Shown piece by piece: positions 8,913 to 17,665 of a DNA stretch of 48,946 nt. Both the position numbers and the translations under genes were made by a program. The notes under the pieces were generated by a model. The model ran no database searches. It was not told the origin of the DNA and saw only the letters and a list, made by a program, of their open reading frames with translations. Positions within the stretch are counted from its first letter, which is position 1. Each line of letters begins with the position of its first letter. Source of the DNA: Fusobacterium sp. (GTDB lineage: Bacteria > Fusobacteriota > Fusobacteriia > Fusobacteriales > Fusobacteriaceae); contig NZ_JAGIRL010000049.1 of the NCBI RefSeq assembly GCF_019012925.1, forward strand, positions 1 to 48,946, given 5' to 3'.

Positions 8913-9806
8913 ATGAAAGCAGGATTTATAGCTGTAGTTGGAAGACCAAATGTTGGAAAATCTACACTGATCAATAAGCTTGTATCAGAAAAAGTAGCAA
9001 TAGTTTCTGATAAAGCTGGAACGACAAGAGATAACATTAAAGGGATTTTAAACTTTAATGACAATCAGTATATTTTTATTGATACACCAGGGATACATAA
9101 GGCTAAACACCTATTGGGAGAGTATATGACTAACTCTGCAATAAGAGTGTTAAAAGATGTAGATGTAATATTATTTGTATTAGATGGATCTCAAGAGATA
9201 AGTACAGGGGATCAATTTGTAATGGAGAAGGTAAAAGAAGCTAGAAAAACTCCAAGAATACTTGTAGTTAATAAGATAGATAAATTGAATGATGAGCAGT
9301 TAAAGGCAAAAAGAATCGAGATTGAAGAGAAATTAGGAGAGTTTGATGGTATTGTTGAGATATCAGGTCAATATGCAATAGGACTTCCTAAATTATTAGA
9401 GAAAATAGATCCATTCTTAGAAGAGGGGATAAAATACTATCCTGATGATATGTATACAGATATCTCTGTATATAAGATAATAACAGAGATTGTAAGAGAG
9501 AAGATACTATTGAGAACGAGAGATGAGATACCTCACTCAGTGGCTATTGAGATTTTAAATGTTGAGAGAAGAGAGAATGGTAAAGATAAGTTTGATATAA
9601 ATATCTATGTAGAGAGAGATTCTCAAAAGGGAATCATCATAGGTAAAGGTGGAAAAATGTTAAAACAGATAGGAGAAGAGGCAAGAAAAGAGATAGAAGA
9701 GTTAATTGGAGAGCCTATTTTCTTAACACTTTGGGTAAAAGTAAAGGATGATTGGAGAAAGAAAAAACCATTCTTGAAAGAGATGGGTTATGTAGAGGAA
9801 AAATAA
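8913..9806 (+). CDS. era: Ribosome-maturation GTPase Era
   Basis: Binds the 3' end of 16S rRNA and assists 30S assembly. The 297 residues show G1 GRPNVGKST (about 9-17), G2 around AGTTRDN, G3 DTPGI, G4 NKID and a C-terminal KH RNA-binding domain with GIIIGKGGKMLKQIG. ATG 8913 directly follows the stop of the recombinase-like gene. The length matches the family. Confidence 0.97.
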   Translation: MKAGFIAVVGRPNVGKSTLINKLVSEKVAIVSDKAGTTRDNIKGILNFNDNQYIFIDTPGIHKAKHLLGEYMTNSAIRVLKDVDVILFVLDGSQEISTGDQFVMEKVKEARKTPRILVVNKIDKLNDEQLKAKRIEIEEKLGEFDGIVEISGQYAIGLPKLLEKIDPFLEEGIKYYPDDMYTDISVYKIITEIVREKILLRTRDEIPHSVAIEILNVERRENGKDKFDINIYVERDSQKGIIIGKGGKMLKQIGEEARKEIEELIGEPIFLTLWVKVKDDWRKKKPFLKEMGYVEEK

Positions 9807-9830
9807 TATCTAGGAGAGGAGAAAGAATTA

Positions 9831-11564
9831 GTGAATAGTATTAAAATTGAAAAAGGAATGTTGAGTAAATTTATCTCTTATTACAGACCATATAAAAAAC
9901 TATTTTTTATGGATTTGTTAGTGGCAACAGTTTCAGCATTGTGTGATTTAGTATATCCTATGATAACAAGAAATGTTGTAAATGTTGTTATTCCAAATAG
10001 AGAGTTTAGATTTATAATTGTATTTGGAGTCGTATTATTAGGTATCTATCTAATAAAGATGTTATGTGCTTATTGGATGCAGTATTGGGGACATCTAGTT
10101 GGTGTTGGAATGCAAGCTGATATGAGAAGAGATGTATATGAACATCTTCAAAAATTACCAGTGAAATATTTTGATAACAATCAAACTGGAAATATTATGT
10201 CAAGAATTGTAAATGATTTACAGGATATATCAGAGTTAGCCCACCATGGACCAGAGGATCTATTTATATCTTTCTTTATGATAGTTGGTTCATTTATAGT
10301 GCTTCTAAAAATAAATGTGGCTCTAACTATGATAGTATTTTGTATACTACCAATAATAATATGGTATAGTATGTACAAGAGAAAAAAATTATTGGCATCA
10401 TTTATGAAAACAAGAGTGGAAACAGGGGATATCAATGCAAAATTGCAGAATAGCATATCTGGAATAAGAGTATCAAAAGCCTTTGTAATTGATGAAGATG
10501 AGAAAGAAAGATTTGAAGAGGGAAACCAAAAATTTGTACAAGCTAAGTCATATTCATATAAGGTAATGGCAGAATATACAGCTGGAGTTGGATTTTTTAC
10601 AGATTTACTAGATTACTCTGTATTGATAGTAGGAGCTATTTTTACTTATAATGGTAAGATAAATATCGGAGATTTCCTAGCTTATTTACTATATATCAAG
10701 ATATTTACTCAACCTATAAAAAGATTGATAGCTTTTGTAGAACAGTATCAAAATGGTATGAGTGGATTTAAAAGATTTATGGAGATCATAGAGGTAGATA
10801 GAGAGAAAGATAGAAAGGATGCAAAAGATTTAGAGAATATATCTGGAGAGATAACTTTTGAAAATGTAAGCTTTAGCCACGAAAATAAAAAGGTTCTTGA
10901 CAATATCAATTTAAATATTGCTCAAGGAAGAATGTTAGCATTAGTAGGACCTTCTGGTGGAGGAAAGACAACTCTATGTAACTTAATACCAAGATTTTAT
11001 AATGTTGACAGTGGAGATATAAAGATTGATGGTAAGAGTATATATGATGTTAAGGTAGATTCATTAAGAAGAAATATTGGAATAGTTCAGCAAGATGTAT
11101 TCCTATTTACAGGAACTATTAAAGAGAATATCTTGATAGGAAAAACTGATGCGACTGATGAAGAGGTAATAGAAGCAGCTAAAAAAGCTAATATACATGA
11201 CTTAATTATGGAGATGCCAGAAGGGTATGATACAAATGTAGGAGAGAGAGGAACAAAACTCTCTGGAGGACAGAAACAGAGAATAGCAATAGCCAGAATT
11301 TTCTTAAAAAATCCACCAATATTAATATTGGATGAGGCTACTTCTGCATTGGATAATATTACTGAAAGACTTATTCAAAAGTCATTAGAGGAACTATGTA
11401 AGGGAAGAACTACAATTGTTGTTGCTCATAGATTATCTACAATTCAAGCAGCTGATGAGATAATTGTTTTGACAGATAACGGAATACAGGAGAGAGGAAC
11501 ACACAAAGAGTTATTAGAGAGCAAAGGTTTCTATTACAAATTGCATAGTATGAGCCAATTGTAA
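9831..11564 (+). CDS. MsbA-like ABC transporter, fused permease and ATPase
   Basis: A half-transporter of 577 residues that would work as a homodimer. The N-terminal membrane domain (about 20-315) has about six hydrophobic segments, and the C-terminal nucleotide-binding domain has Walker A GPSGGGKTT (about 373-381), the signature LSGGQKQR (about 475), Walker B ILILDEA (about 498) and the H-loop VAHRLST. It resembles lipid A/multidrug exporters (MsbA, LmrA, BmrA), and the substrate cannot be told from sequence. GTG start 9831 is preceded by TAGGAGAGGAG. It is the last gene of the ftsX-to-ABC run and has no terminator of its own before the riboswitch. Confidence 0.88.
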   Translation: MNSIKIEKGMLSKFISYYRPYKKLFFMDLLVATVSALCDLVYPMITRNVVNVVIPNREFRFIIVFGVVLLGIYLIKMLCAYWMQYWGHLVGVGMQADMRRDVYEHLQKLPVKYFDNNQTGNIMSRIVNDLQDISELAHHGPEDLFISFFMIVGSFIVLLKINVALTMIVFCILPIIIWYSMYKRKKLLASFMKTRVETGDINAKLQNSISGIRVSKAFVIDEDEKERFEEGNQKFVQAKSYSYKVMAEYTAGVGFFTDLLDYSVLIVGAIFTYNGKINIGDFLAYLLYIKIFTQPIKRLIAFVEQYQNGMSGFKRFMEIIEVDREKDRKDAKDLENISGEITFENVSFSHENKKVLDNINLNIAQGRMLALVGPSGGGKTTLCNLIPRFYNVDSGDIKIDGKSIYDVKVDSLRRNIGIVQQDVFLFTGTIKENILIGKTDATDEEVIEAAKKANIHDLIMEMPEGYDTNVGERGTKLSGGQKQRIAIARIFLKNPPILILDEATSALDNITERLIQKSLEELCKGRTTIVVAHRLSTIQAADEIIVLTDNGIQERGTHKELLESKGFYYKLHSMSQL

Positions 11565-11572
11565 AACTTTAT

Positions 11573-11601
11573 TTTACAAGAGAAAAAAAATATGTTATAA
11601 T
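11573..11601 (+). promoter_or_regulatory. Promoter of the fluoride riboswitch transcript
   Basis: TTTACA at 11573-11578 and a perfect TATAAT at 11596-11601 are 17 bp apart, placing the expected RNA start at about 11608, a dozen bases before the aptamer. Confidence 0.78.
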
Positions 11602-11618
11602 ATTAGATATTAAATAAT

Positions 11619-11664
11619 AGGCGATGGAGTTCGCCTTTAAGTGCGAAAGCTAATGACTCCTACT
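11619..11664 (+). ncRNA. Fluoride riboswitch aptamer (crcB motif)
   Basis: The sequence follows the crcB-motif consensus closely: GGCGA (11620-11624) pairs with TCGCC (11631-11635), enclosing TGGAGT; GGAGT (11626-11630) forms the pseudoknot with ACTCC (11656-11660); GC-GAAA-GC makes the short third stem; and the strictly conserved GCTAATGACTCCT block follows. Known crcB-motif RNAs bind fluoride with Mg2+ and switch on fluoride exporters or tolerance genes. The ACTCC strand is also the 5' arm of the downstream terminator, so ligand binding should prevent termination and raise expression of the antiporter at 11705. Confidence 0.95.
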
Positions 11665-11692
11665 CTTTAAGGGTAGGGGTCTTTTTATTTTT
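11655..11692 (+). terminator. Riboswitch-controlled intrinsic terminator
   Basis: GACTCCTAC (11655-11663) pairs with GTAGGGGTC (11673-11681, one G-U pair) and is followed by TTTTTATTTTT. Its 5' arm overlaps the aptamer's pseudoknot strand, which makes the two structures mutually exclusive. It is also the first terminator after the upstream ABC transporter gene. Confidence 0.92.
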
Positions 11693-11704
11693 AGGAGGTT
11701 ACAT

Positions 11705-12907
11705 ATGCAGTATTTGATTACATTAGTTTTTTTAGTAGTATTAGCTTTTTATTCAAACTTTATTGGTAAGTTGTTTGAAAAATTGAGATTACCTTCATTG
11801 CTAGGAATGATGGCGGCAGGGCTTATAATAGGACCATATGGTTTAGATAAGATACCAGATTTAGCATTAAAAATATCACCAACTTTAAAAGATATTGCTT
11901 TGGTGACAGTTCTTTTTATAGGTGGATTGGGAATAGGTGTTGATCAGATAAAAAAAATTGGAAGACCAGCTGTTTGTTTAAGTATTATTCCAGCTACTTT
12001 AGAGGGATTTACAATAGCTTATTTAGCTACAATATTTTTAGATTTTACCTTTGTTCAAGGGGCTATTTTAGGCTTTATAATAGCAGCGGTAAGTCCAGCA
12101 GTCTTGATACCAGCAATGGTAAATCTAATTGAGAAGAAAGTTGGTCAGAAAAAATCTATTCCACAACTACTATTGGTAGGAGCTTCAGCAGATGATTCAA
12201 TAGCTATAACACTATTTACCTCTTTTTTAGCTATATATTTTCAAGGGATAAATGGAGGAGATTTTAATCTGAAGTTACAGTTAATAATCCTTCCTATCTC
12301 AATAATAGTGAGTCTTTTAGTGGGAGCTTGTGTAGGGTATATTGGAAGTAAAAGTTTTTTACTTATAAAAAATATAAAGCTTAGATTAGTAACCGTGTTT
12401 TTAATTTGTTTAGGATTGAGATATATTGAAAATAGATTTCATTTTAATCTATATAACTCTCTTTTGACTATAATGTCTTTGGGATTTTTTATACGTTATT
12501 ATCAAAAAGAAAAGTATAAAGAGATTCATCAAGGTATGAATAATATTTGGAAATATGGAAAAATATATCTCTTTACTTTTGTAGGAATGGCAATAAATCC
12601 AAGACTTATAGGTGGATATTTCTTTATTGGTGTAGTGATATTATTTTTCTCTCTAACAATTAGATCTATTGGAGTATTGATATCTCTAATAGGAACAGAT
12701 TTAGATTATAAAGAGAGATTATTTTGTATAATAGCATATCTTCCAAAGGCAACTGTTCAGTCAGCTAAAGCTGGAATTCCTCTTCAAATGGGAGTGATAG
12801 GTGGAGAGATTATGCAGGCAATAGCGATCTTAAGTGTGTTAATAACTGCACCTTTAGGAGCTATTGGAATAAACTTGACTTATGATAGATTGATAAATAG
12901 AGATTAA
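11705..12907 (+). CDS. Cation/proton antiporter under fluoride riboswitch control
   Basis: A polytopic membrane protein of 400 residues with about 11-12 hydrophobic segments, resembling the CPA (Na+/H+ exchanger, Kef/NhaP-like) fold: RLPSLLGMMAAGLIIGPYGL near residue 29, and GFIIAAVSPAVLIPAM followed by VGASADDSIAITLF (about 138-180), where the aspartate pair is the likely ion site. No TrkA-N nucleotide domain is attached. Antiporters of this type are a recognised gene class behind fluoride riboswitches, so a role in fluoride tolerance (fluoride or H+/Na+ balance) is inferred from context. ATG 11705 has TTAGGAGGTTAC upstream. A terminator follows. Confidence 0.88.
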   Translation: MQYLITLVFLVVLAFYSNFIGKLFEKLRLPSLLGMMAAGLIIGPYGLDKIPDLALKISPTLKDIALVTVLFIGGLGIGVDQIKKIGRPAVCLSIIPATLEGFTIAYLATIFLDFTFVQGAILGFIIAAVSPAVLIPAMVNLIEKKVGQKKSIPQLLLVGASADDSIAITLFTSFLAIYFQGINGGDFNLKLQLIILPISIIVSLLVGACVGYIGSKSFLLIKNIKLRLVTVFLICLGLRYIENRFHFNLYNSLLTIMSLGFFIRYYQKEKYKEIHQGMNNIWKYGKIYLFTFVGMAINPRLIGGYFFIGVVILFFSLTIRSIGVLISLIGTDLDYKERLFCIIAYLPKATVQSAKAGIPLQMGVIGGEIMQAIAILSVLITAPLGAIGINLTYDRLINRD

Positions 12908-12912
12908 AAAAT

Positions 12913-12943
12913 GGAGTAGCTTTAAAAGTTACTCTATTTTTTA
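12913..12943 (+). terminator. Terminator of the antiporter gene
   Basis: GAGTAGCT and AGTTACTC (one G-U pair) form a hairpin at about 12914-12934, followed by TATTTTTTATT. Confidence 0.72.
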
Positions 12944-12973
12944 TTATAGAGAATGAACTTTATATTTTTCTTG

Positions 12974-13013
12974 AAAGATTTTGAAAGAAAATAAAAGATT
13001 TTGAAAGAAAATA
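12974..13013 (+). repeat. Perfect 20-bp tandem repeat in front of the fructose operon
   Basis: The unit AAAGATTTTGAAAGAAAATA occurs twice in direct succession (12974-12993 and 12994-13013) with no mismatch, and TTGAAAG half-copies recur inside it. It sits immediately upstream of the fru promoter, and DeoR-family regulators often bind GAAAG-type repeats, so it is a plausible operator for the DeoR-type regulator encoded just downstream. Confidence 0.85.
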
Positions 13014-13014
13014 T

Positions 13015-13040
13015 TGTTTTTATTATAAAAATGTGATAAT
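13015..13040 (+). promoter_or_regulatory. Likely promoter of the fructose operon
   Basis: An extended -10 element TGTGATAAT (13032-13040) lies 19 bp before the regulator's start codon; a weak -35 (TTGTTT) adjoins the end of the tandem repeat. Confidence 0.5.
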
Positions 13041-13059
13041 ATTGTCTTGAGGTGATAAG

Positions 13060-13779
13060 ATGTTAAGCGTAGAGAGATATAACCTTATATTAGAGTTAAT
13101 AAAGAAAAGAAAAAATATAAAATTACAAGAGATTGTTGAAGAATTAAAGATATCTGAAGCAACTGCAAGAAGAGATTTAAATTTTTTAGAAAATAAGAAA
13201 AAAATAAGAAGAATTCATGGGGGAGCAGTTTTAGTAGAAACAAAGGAAGAGGATATTGGTTATAAAAAACTGATCAATATTGAAGAAAAGGATATTATAG
13301 CAAAAAAAGTAATAGAGTATATAGAAGATGGGCAGATGATATATATTGATGCTGGAAGTACAACTGGAACCTTAATAAAATACTTAAATAATTATAAAGA
13401 GTTGAAGATAGTAACAAATAGTTTTCATCATATAAAGGAGTTATTAAAATTAAAACATAGTGAAGTGTATCTTTTGGGTGGAAAAATGAAGGAAAAAACA
13501 GGAGCTATGATTGGTGGAATAGCGGTTAATTCACTTAAAAATTTTAATTTTGATATAGCTTTTTTAGGAGCTAACGGAGTAAGTGAAGATGGATATTTTA
13601 CCCCAGATCCAGATGAAGCACTTGTAAAAGTAGAGGCTATAAAAAGAGCAAAAGAAAAATTTTTCTTATGTGATCACACTAAATTTTTTAAGAAAAGTTT
13701 TATAAAGTTTGCAGAATTAAAAGATGGAAAAATAATATCTGATAAAGATATACCAGAAGATATAGGAGGAGAAAAATGA
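13060..13779 (+). CDS. fruR: DeoR-family regulator of the fructose operon
   Basis: 239 residues. The N-terminal winged helix-turn-helix (about 1-57) carries the DeoR signature with ISEATARRDLNFLE, and the C-terminal sugar-phosphate sensor domain (about 75-230) includes IYIDAGSTTGTL, VTNSFHH and FLGANG. It most likely senses fructose 1-phosphate and represses the operon it heads; this is inferred from the next two genes. GAGGTGAT precedes ATG 13060. Its stop overlaps the fruK start by 4 nt (ATGA). Confidence 0.88.
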   Translation: MLSVERYNLILELIKKRKNIKLQEIVEELKISEATARRDLNFLENKKKIRRIHGGAVLVETKEEDIGYKKLINIEEKDIIAKKVIEYIEDGQMIYIDAGSTTGTLIKYLNNYKELKIVTNSFHHIKELLKLKHSEVYLLGGKMKEKTGAMIGGIAVNSLKNFNFDIAFLGANGVSEDGYFTPDPDEALVKVEAIKRAKEKFFLCDHTKFFKKSFIKFAELKDGKIISDKDIPEDIGGEK

Positions 13780-14687
13780 TTTATACAGTAACTTTAAATC
13801 CAGCTGTTGATTATTATATAGGACTTGAAGATTTTCAAGAGGGAGGATTAAACCAAGCTAAATCTGCCTATACACTATCAGGAGGAAAGGGTATAAATGT
13901 ATCCAAGGTTCTTAAAAATTTTGGAGAAGAGAGTATAAACTTAGGATTTGTAGGAGGATTTACAGGGGATTATATAAAAAATAATCTAAAATCTGAAGGA
14001 ATTCAAGAAAATTTTGTAAATATAGAAGATATGACAAGAATAAATTTAAAAATAAAAACTTTGTCAAATGAAAGTGAGATAGCTGGAAAATCTCCAAATA
14101 TAAGCAGTGAGAAGTACAAAGAATTTTTAAATAAGATAAAAGATATAAAATCTGGAGATATGTTGGTATTATCTGGAAGTATACCAGGTTCTCTTCCTCA
14201 AAATATATATGAGCAAATAATTTCTGAACTACCTCAAGGAGTAAAAATTATCTTAGATACTAGAGGAGAAACTTTAAAAAAGGTTTTAAAGGAAGGAGTA
14301 TTTTTAGTTAAACCCAATAATCATGAATTAGAAGATTTTTTTGGAGAAAAATATACAACTGATGAAGAGATTATAGAGGCTGGGAAAAAATTATTGAAAT
14401 TAGGAAGTGAAAATGTTCTAGTATCTTTGGGAAAAGATGGATCTATCCTTATAACAAAAGATGGGGTATATAGAGGAAATGTACCCAATGGGAAACTAAT
14501 CAGCTCAGTAGGGGCTGGAGATTCAATGGTAGCTGGAATAATTTACGGAATTTCAACAGGAAAAACTATAGAAGAATCATATAGATATGGGATAGCTTCA
14601 GGAAGTTCGACAGCTTTCTCTCAAGGATTGACAGATTTTGAAAGTATGAAAAAACTATTAAATGAAATAGAAATAAAAAAAATTTAG
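13776..14687 (+). CDS. fruK: 1-Phosphofructokinase
   Basis: PfkB-family kinase that converts fructose 1-phosphate, made by the PTS, to fructose 1,6-bisphosphate. The 303 residues begin MIYTVTLNPAVDYYI and contain GGKGINVSKVLKNFG (about 37-51) and the C-terminal PfkB signature SVGAGDSMVAGIIYG, with the catalytic Asp in GAGDS (about 247). Gene order fruR-fruK-fruA is standard for fructose uptake operons. Confidence 0.95.
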   Translation: MIYTVTLNPAVDYYIGLEDFQEGGLNQAKSAYTLSGGKGINVSKVLKNFGEESINLGFVGGFTGDYIKNNLKSEGIQENFVNIEDMTRINLKIKTLSNESEIAGKSPNISSEKYKEFLNKIKDIKSGDMLVLSGSIPGSLPQNIYEQIISELPQGVKIILDTRGETLKKVLKEGVFLVKPNNHELEDFFGEKYTTDEEIIEAGKKLLKLGSENVLVSLGKDGSILITKDGVYRGNVPNGKLISSVGAGDSMVAGIIYGISTGKTIEESYRYGIASGSSTAFSQGLTDFESMKKLLNEIEIKKI

Positions 14688-14696
14688 GAGGTAAAA

Positions 14697-16547
14697 ATGT
14701 TAAAAGATATGCTTATTAAAAATTGTATGAATTTAAATCTTAAAGGAAAAACAAAAGAAGAAGTCATAGATGAAATGATAGGTATGTTGATGGATAATGG
14801 TAGATTAAATGATAGAGAAGAGTATAAAAAAGAGATTTTAAAAAGAGAAGCTCAAAGCTCTACTGGACTAGAAGAGGGGATAGCTATTCCTCATGCTAAG
14901 ACAAAAGCAGTGAAAATTCCAAGTATCGCCTTTGGAAGATCTTTAGAAGGTGTTGATTATGATTCTCTTGATGGAGAACCCTCAAAATTATTTTTTATGA
15001 TAGCTGCTCCAGCTGATGCAACAGATTCACACATAGAAGTACTATCAAAACTTACAACTCTATTATTGGATGATAATTTAAGAGAAAATTTACTTAAGGC
15101 AGAAACAAAAGATGAGATTTTAAATTTATTATTAGACGAGGGAAAGGTTAAAGAAGAAGAGAAAGAGTATAACAATCAAAATTTTACAGTTTTGGCAGTT
15201 ACAGCTTGTCCAACAGGAATAGCCCATACATATATGGCAGCAGATACCCTTATGAAAAAAGCTAAAGAGATGGGAATAGCTATTAAAGTAGAAACAAATG
15301 GTTCTACTGGAGTAAAAAATAGATTAACTGATGAAGAGATAAAAAATGCTAAAGGAATAATAGTAGCAGCAGATAAAAATGTTGAGATGGATAGATTTCA
15401 TGGGAAACATGTTGAGATTGTTCCAGTTGTAGAGGGAATAAAAAATCCTGAAAAGCTTATAAAAAATGCAGTTGAACAAAAAGCAAAGATATATAAAGCT
15501 CAATCTGGAAAAACAGCAGGTAGTTCTGGAGAGAAAAAAGGATTTTACAAGCATTTAATGTCTGGTGTTTCAAATATGTTGCCTTTTGTTGTAGGTGGAG
15601 GAATATTGATAGCACTTTCATTTATGTTTGGAATAAAAGCAGCAGATCCAGCAGATCCAAGTTTTAGTCCAATAGCAACATTATTAAGTGATATTGGTGG
15701 TAAAAATGCCTTTTTCCTAATGGTGCCAGTAATGGCTGGATTTATAGGAATGAGTATAGCAGATAGACCTGGATTTGCACCAGCAATGGTAGCTGGACTT
15801 ATTTCAGCAAATAATGGAGCTGGATTTTTAGGTGCATTAATTGGTGGATTTTTAGGTGGATATATAGTTCTTTTATTAAAAAAAGTACTGAGAGTTTTAC
15901 CTGAAAGTTTAGAAGGATTAAAACCTGTTTTATTCTATCCCGTATTTGGAATCTTAATAACAGGAGTATTGATGTATAAAGTTATTTTAACTCCTGTAGT
16001 ATTTCTTAATAATGGAATGACATCTTTCTTAGGTGGACTTGGTACAGGAAACTTAGTCTTACTTGGAGTTATTGTTGCAGGGATGATGGCTATTGATATG
16101 GGTGGACCTATCAATAAAGCAAGTTTTACATTTGGTATTGCAATGATAGCAGCTGGAAATTATTATCCTCACGCAGCAGTAATGGCTGGTGGAATGGTTC
16201 CTCCTTTAGGAATAGCTTTAGCAACAACTATATATAAAAATAGATTTACTAAAGATGAGAGAGAGGCAGGAAAAACTTGTTATATAATGGGAGCTTCATT
16301 TATAACAGAGGGTGCAATCCCATTTGCAGCAGCAGATCCAATGAGAGTTATTCCAGCGTGTGTAATAGGAGCGGGATTAGCAGGGGGATTATCAATGTTA
16401 TTTAAGGTGCAATTACCAGCACCACATGGAGGATTATTTGTACTTCCAGTGATGACGAATCCAATGATGTATCTAGTGGCAGTAATAGCAGGATCAGTTG
16501 TTACGGCTTTATTATTGGGAATGTTAAAAAAACCTATAACTGAATAA
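14697..16547 (+). CDS. fruA: Fructose-specific PTS enzyme EIIABC
   Basis: A three-domain phosphotransferase permease of 616 residues that imports fructose and phosphorylates it to fructose 1-phosphate. EIIA (about 1-150) has the phospho-histidine motif GIAIPHAKT near residue 65; EIIB (about 160-255) has the phospho-cysteine loop TACPTGIAHTYMAADTL near residue 170; EIIC (about 285-610) is a polytopic membrane domain ending with GSVVTALLLGMLKKPITE. AGGAGGTAAAA precedes ATG 14697. A terminator shared with the convergent sulfite reductase operon lies just after it. Confidence 0.95.
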   Translation: MLKDMLIKNCMNLNLKGKTKEEVIDEMIGMLMDNGRLNDREEYKKEILKREAQSSTGLEEGIAIPHAKTKAVKIPSIAFGRSLEGVDYDSLDGEPSKLFFMIAAPADATDSHIEVLSKLTTLLLDDNLRENLLKAETKDEILNLLLDEGKVKEEEKEYNNQNFTVLAVTACPTGIAHTYMAADTLMKKAKEMGIAIKVETNGSTGVKNRLTDEEIKNAKGIIVAADKNVEMDRFHGKHVEIVPVVEGIKNPEKLIKNAVEQKAKIYKAQSGKTAGSSGEKKGFYKHLMSGVSNMLPFVVGGGILIALSFMFGIKAADPADPSFSPIATLLSDIGGKNAFFLMVPVMAGFIGMSIADRPGFAPAMVAGLISANNGAGFLGALIGGFLGGYIVLLLKKVLRVLPESLEGLKPVLFYPVFGILITGVLMYKVILTPVVFLNNGMTSFLGGLGTGNLVLLGVIVAGMMAIDMGGPINKASFTFGIAMIAAGNYYPHAAVMAGGMVPPLGIALATTIYKNRFTKDEREAGKTCYIMGASFITEGAIPFAAADPMRVIPACVIGAGLAGGLSMLFKVQLPAPHGGLFVLPVMTNPMMYLVAVIAGSVVTALLLGMLKKPITE

Positions 16548-16558
16548 TTATTATTTAC

Positions 16559-16592
16559 AAAAAGAGGATAGAAAATTCTACCCTCTTTTATT
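16559..16592. terminator. Bidirectional terminator between fruA and asrC
   Basis: AAAAGAGGATAGAA and TTCTACCCTCTTTT form a hairpin with A- and T-runs on both sides. The single A/C mismatch on the plus strand becomes a G-U pair on the minus strand, so it should work slightly better for asrABC. Confidence 0.8.
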
Positions 16593-16593
16593 T

Positions 16594-17649
16594 TTACTCT
16601 TCAGTTGTTTTTGGAACGTATACTTCTCCAGGACTAGGGTGTTGAGATATTGGTCTAACATTGATATTAGCTCTATACTCAGTTTCAGCCCATAATATTC
16701 TTTGTGCAACTAGAGCTTCTGGATTTAATTTAACTCCATCTAGGATAATCTCTTTGAATTTTTGATATCCAGCTCTATCGATTAGATGTCCACCATGTAT
16801 ATAGAAAGGTTTGTGATGAAGTACATTAGCACAGAAATTTTGCCAGTTTTTAACCACTGCAACTACAACATCTTCAGTAACCCAGTTTAAGAACATTTTT
16901 CCCATTCTAGGGTATTGTTTACCTGTTCTACCTCCTAAAATTACTCTATATAATTTTTGTTCAGGTCTTACCCAAGCTGATGCAGGACAAGCTTCAACAC
17001 ACTCTCCACAACCTACACAACAGCAAGTATCTTTTTCAATTCTGTTATTAACAAGTTTTAAAACTCTAGTAGCAGCATGTTCACACACTTTAACACATCT
17101 TCCACAACCGATACATCTATCTTTTAAATATATAGGTTTAGTTACACCGATTATTCCAAAGTCAGTAAAGTGTCCTTTTCCACAGTCATTAGGACAACCA
17201 GAGATAGACATTTTGATATGGTAGTGGCTAGGGAATATCTCTTTTTCCAATTTTCTTGCTAACTCCCAAGTATTTATATTTCCTTTGATACAGTGAGAGT
17301 TTCCGATACAAGAAGTTATATTTCTAGCTCCAATAGTTGGATAACCAGAGCAATCAGATTCCATATCAGCATCACATAGATCTATTTCAATATCTTTAAT
17401 ATAGTCTTGTAAAAAAGCATTAACAGCTTCTATATTTTCATATTTAATTCCAGGAGCATTAAAAGTTTGTCTCAATCCAAGGTGGAAAGTTCCATTTCCC
17501 CATTTTTCAGCAATCTCTTGAATTACAGATAGGTATTTAGCATCTATTAATCCACCAGGAACACGCATTTGAAGCATAAATTCTCCAGGAACTTTAGATT
17601 GACGAAAACAGTTTGTTTTTAATTTATTTATATTAATATCATGATTCAT
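16594..17649 (-). CDS. asrC: Anaerobic sulfite reductase subunit C (siroheme subunit)
   Basis: Catalytic subunit of the NADH-dependent AsrABC sulfite reductase, which reduces sulfite to sulfide in anaerobes. The 351 residues include the siroheme/[4Fe-4S] cysteines CIGNSHC and, further on, CPNDC, then two ferredoxin-type motifs CIGCGRCVKVC and CCVGCGECVEACP. GGAGGTTATT precedes the ATG. It is the last gene of the minus-strand asrABC operon, 16 nt after asrB. Confidence 0.96.
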   Translation of the reverse strand: MNHDININKLKTNCFRQSKVPGEFMLQMRVPGGLIDAKYLSVIQEIAEKWGNGTFHLGLRQTFNAPGIKYENIEAVNAFLQDYIKDIEIDLCDADMESDCSGYPTIGARNITSCIGNSHCIKGNINTWELARKLEKEIFPSHYHIKMSISGCPNDCGKGHFTDFGIIGVTKPIYLKDRCIGCGRCVKVCEHAATRVLKLVNNRIEKDTCCCVGCGECVEACPASAWVRPEQKLYRVILGGRTGKQYPRMGKMFLNWVTEDVVVAVVKNWQNFCANVLHHKPFYIHGGHLIDRAGYQKFKEIILDGVKLNPEALVAQRILWAETEYRANINVRPISQHPSPGEVYVPKTTEE

Positions 17650-17665
17650 AATAACCTCCTACCGA

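Noticed and set aside
12974..13013. CRISPR-like repeat
   Set aside because: Only two adjacent units without spacers and no cas genes; it is a tandem operator-like repeat.
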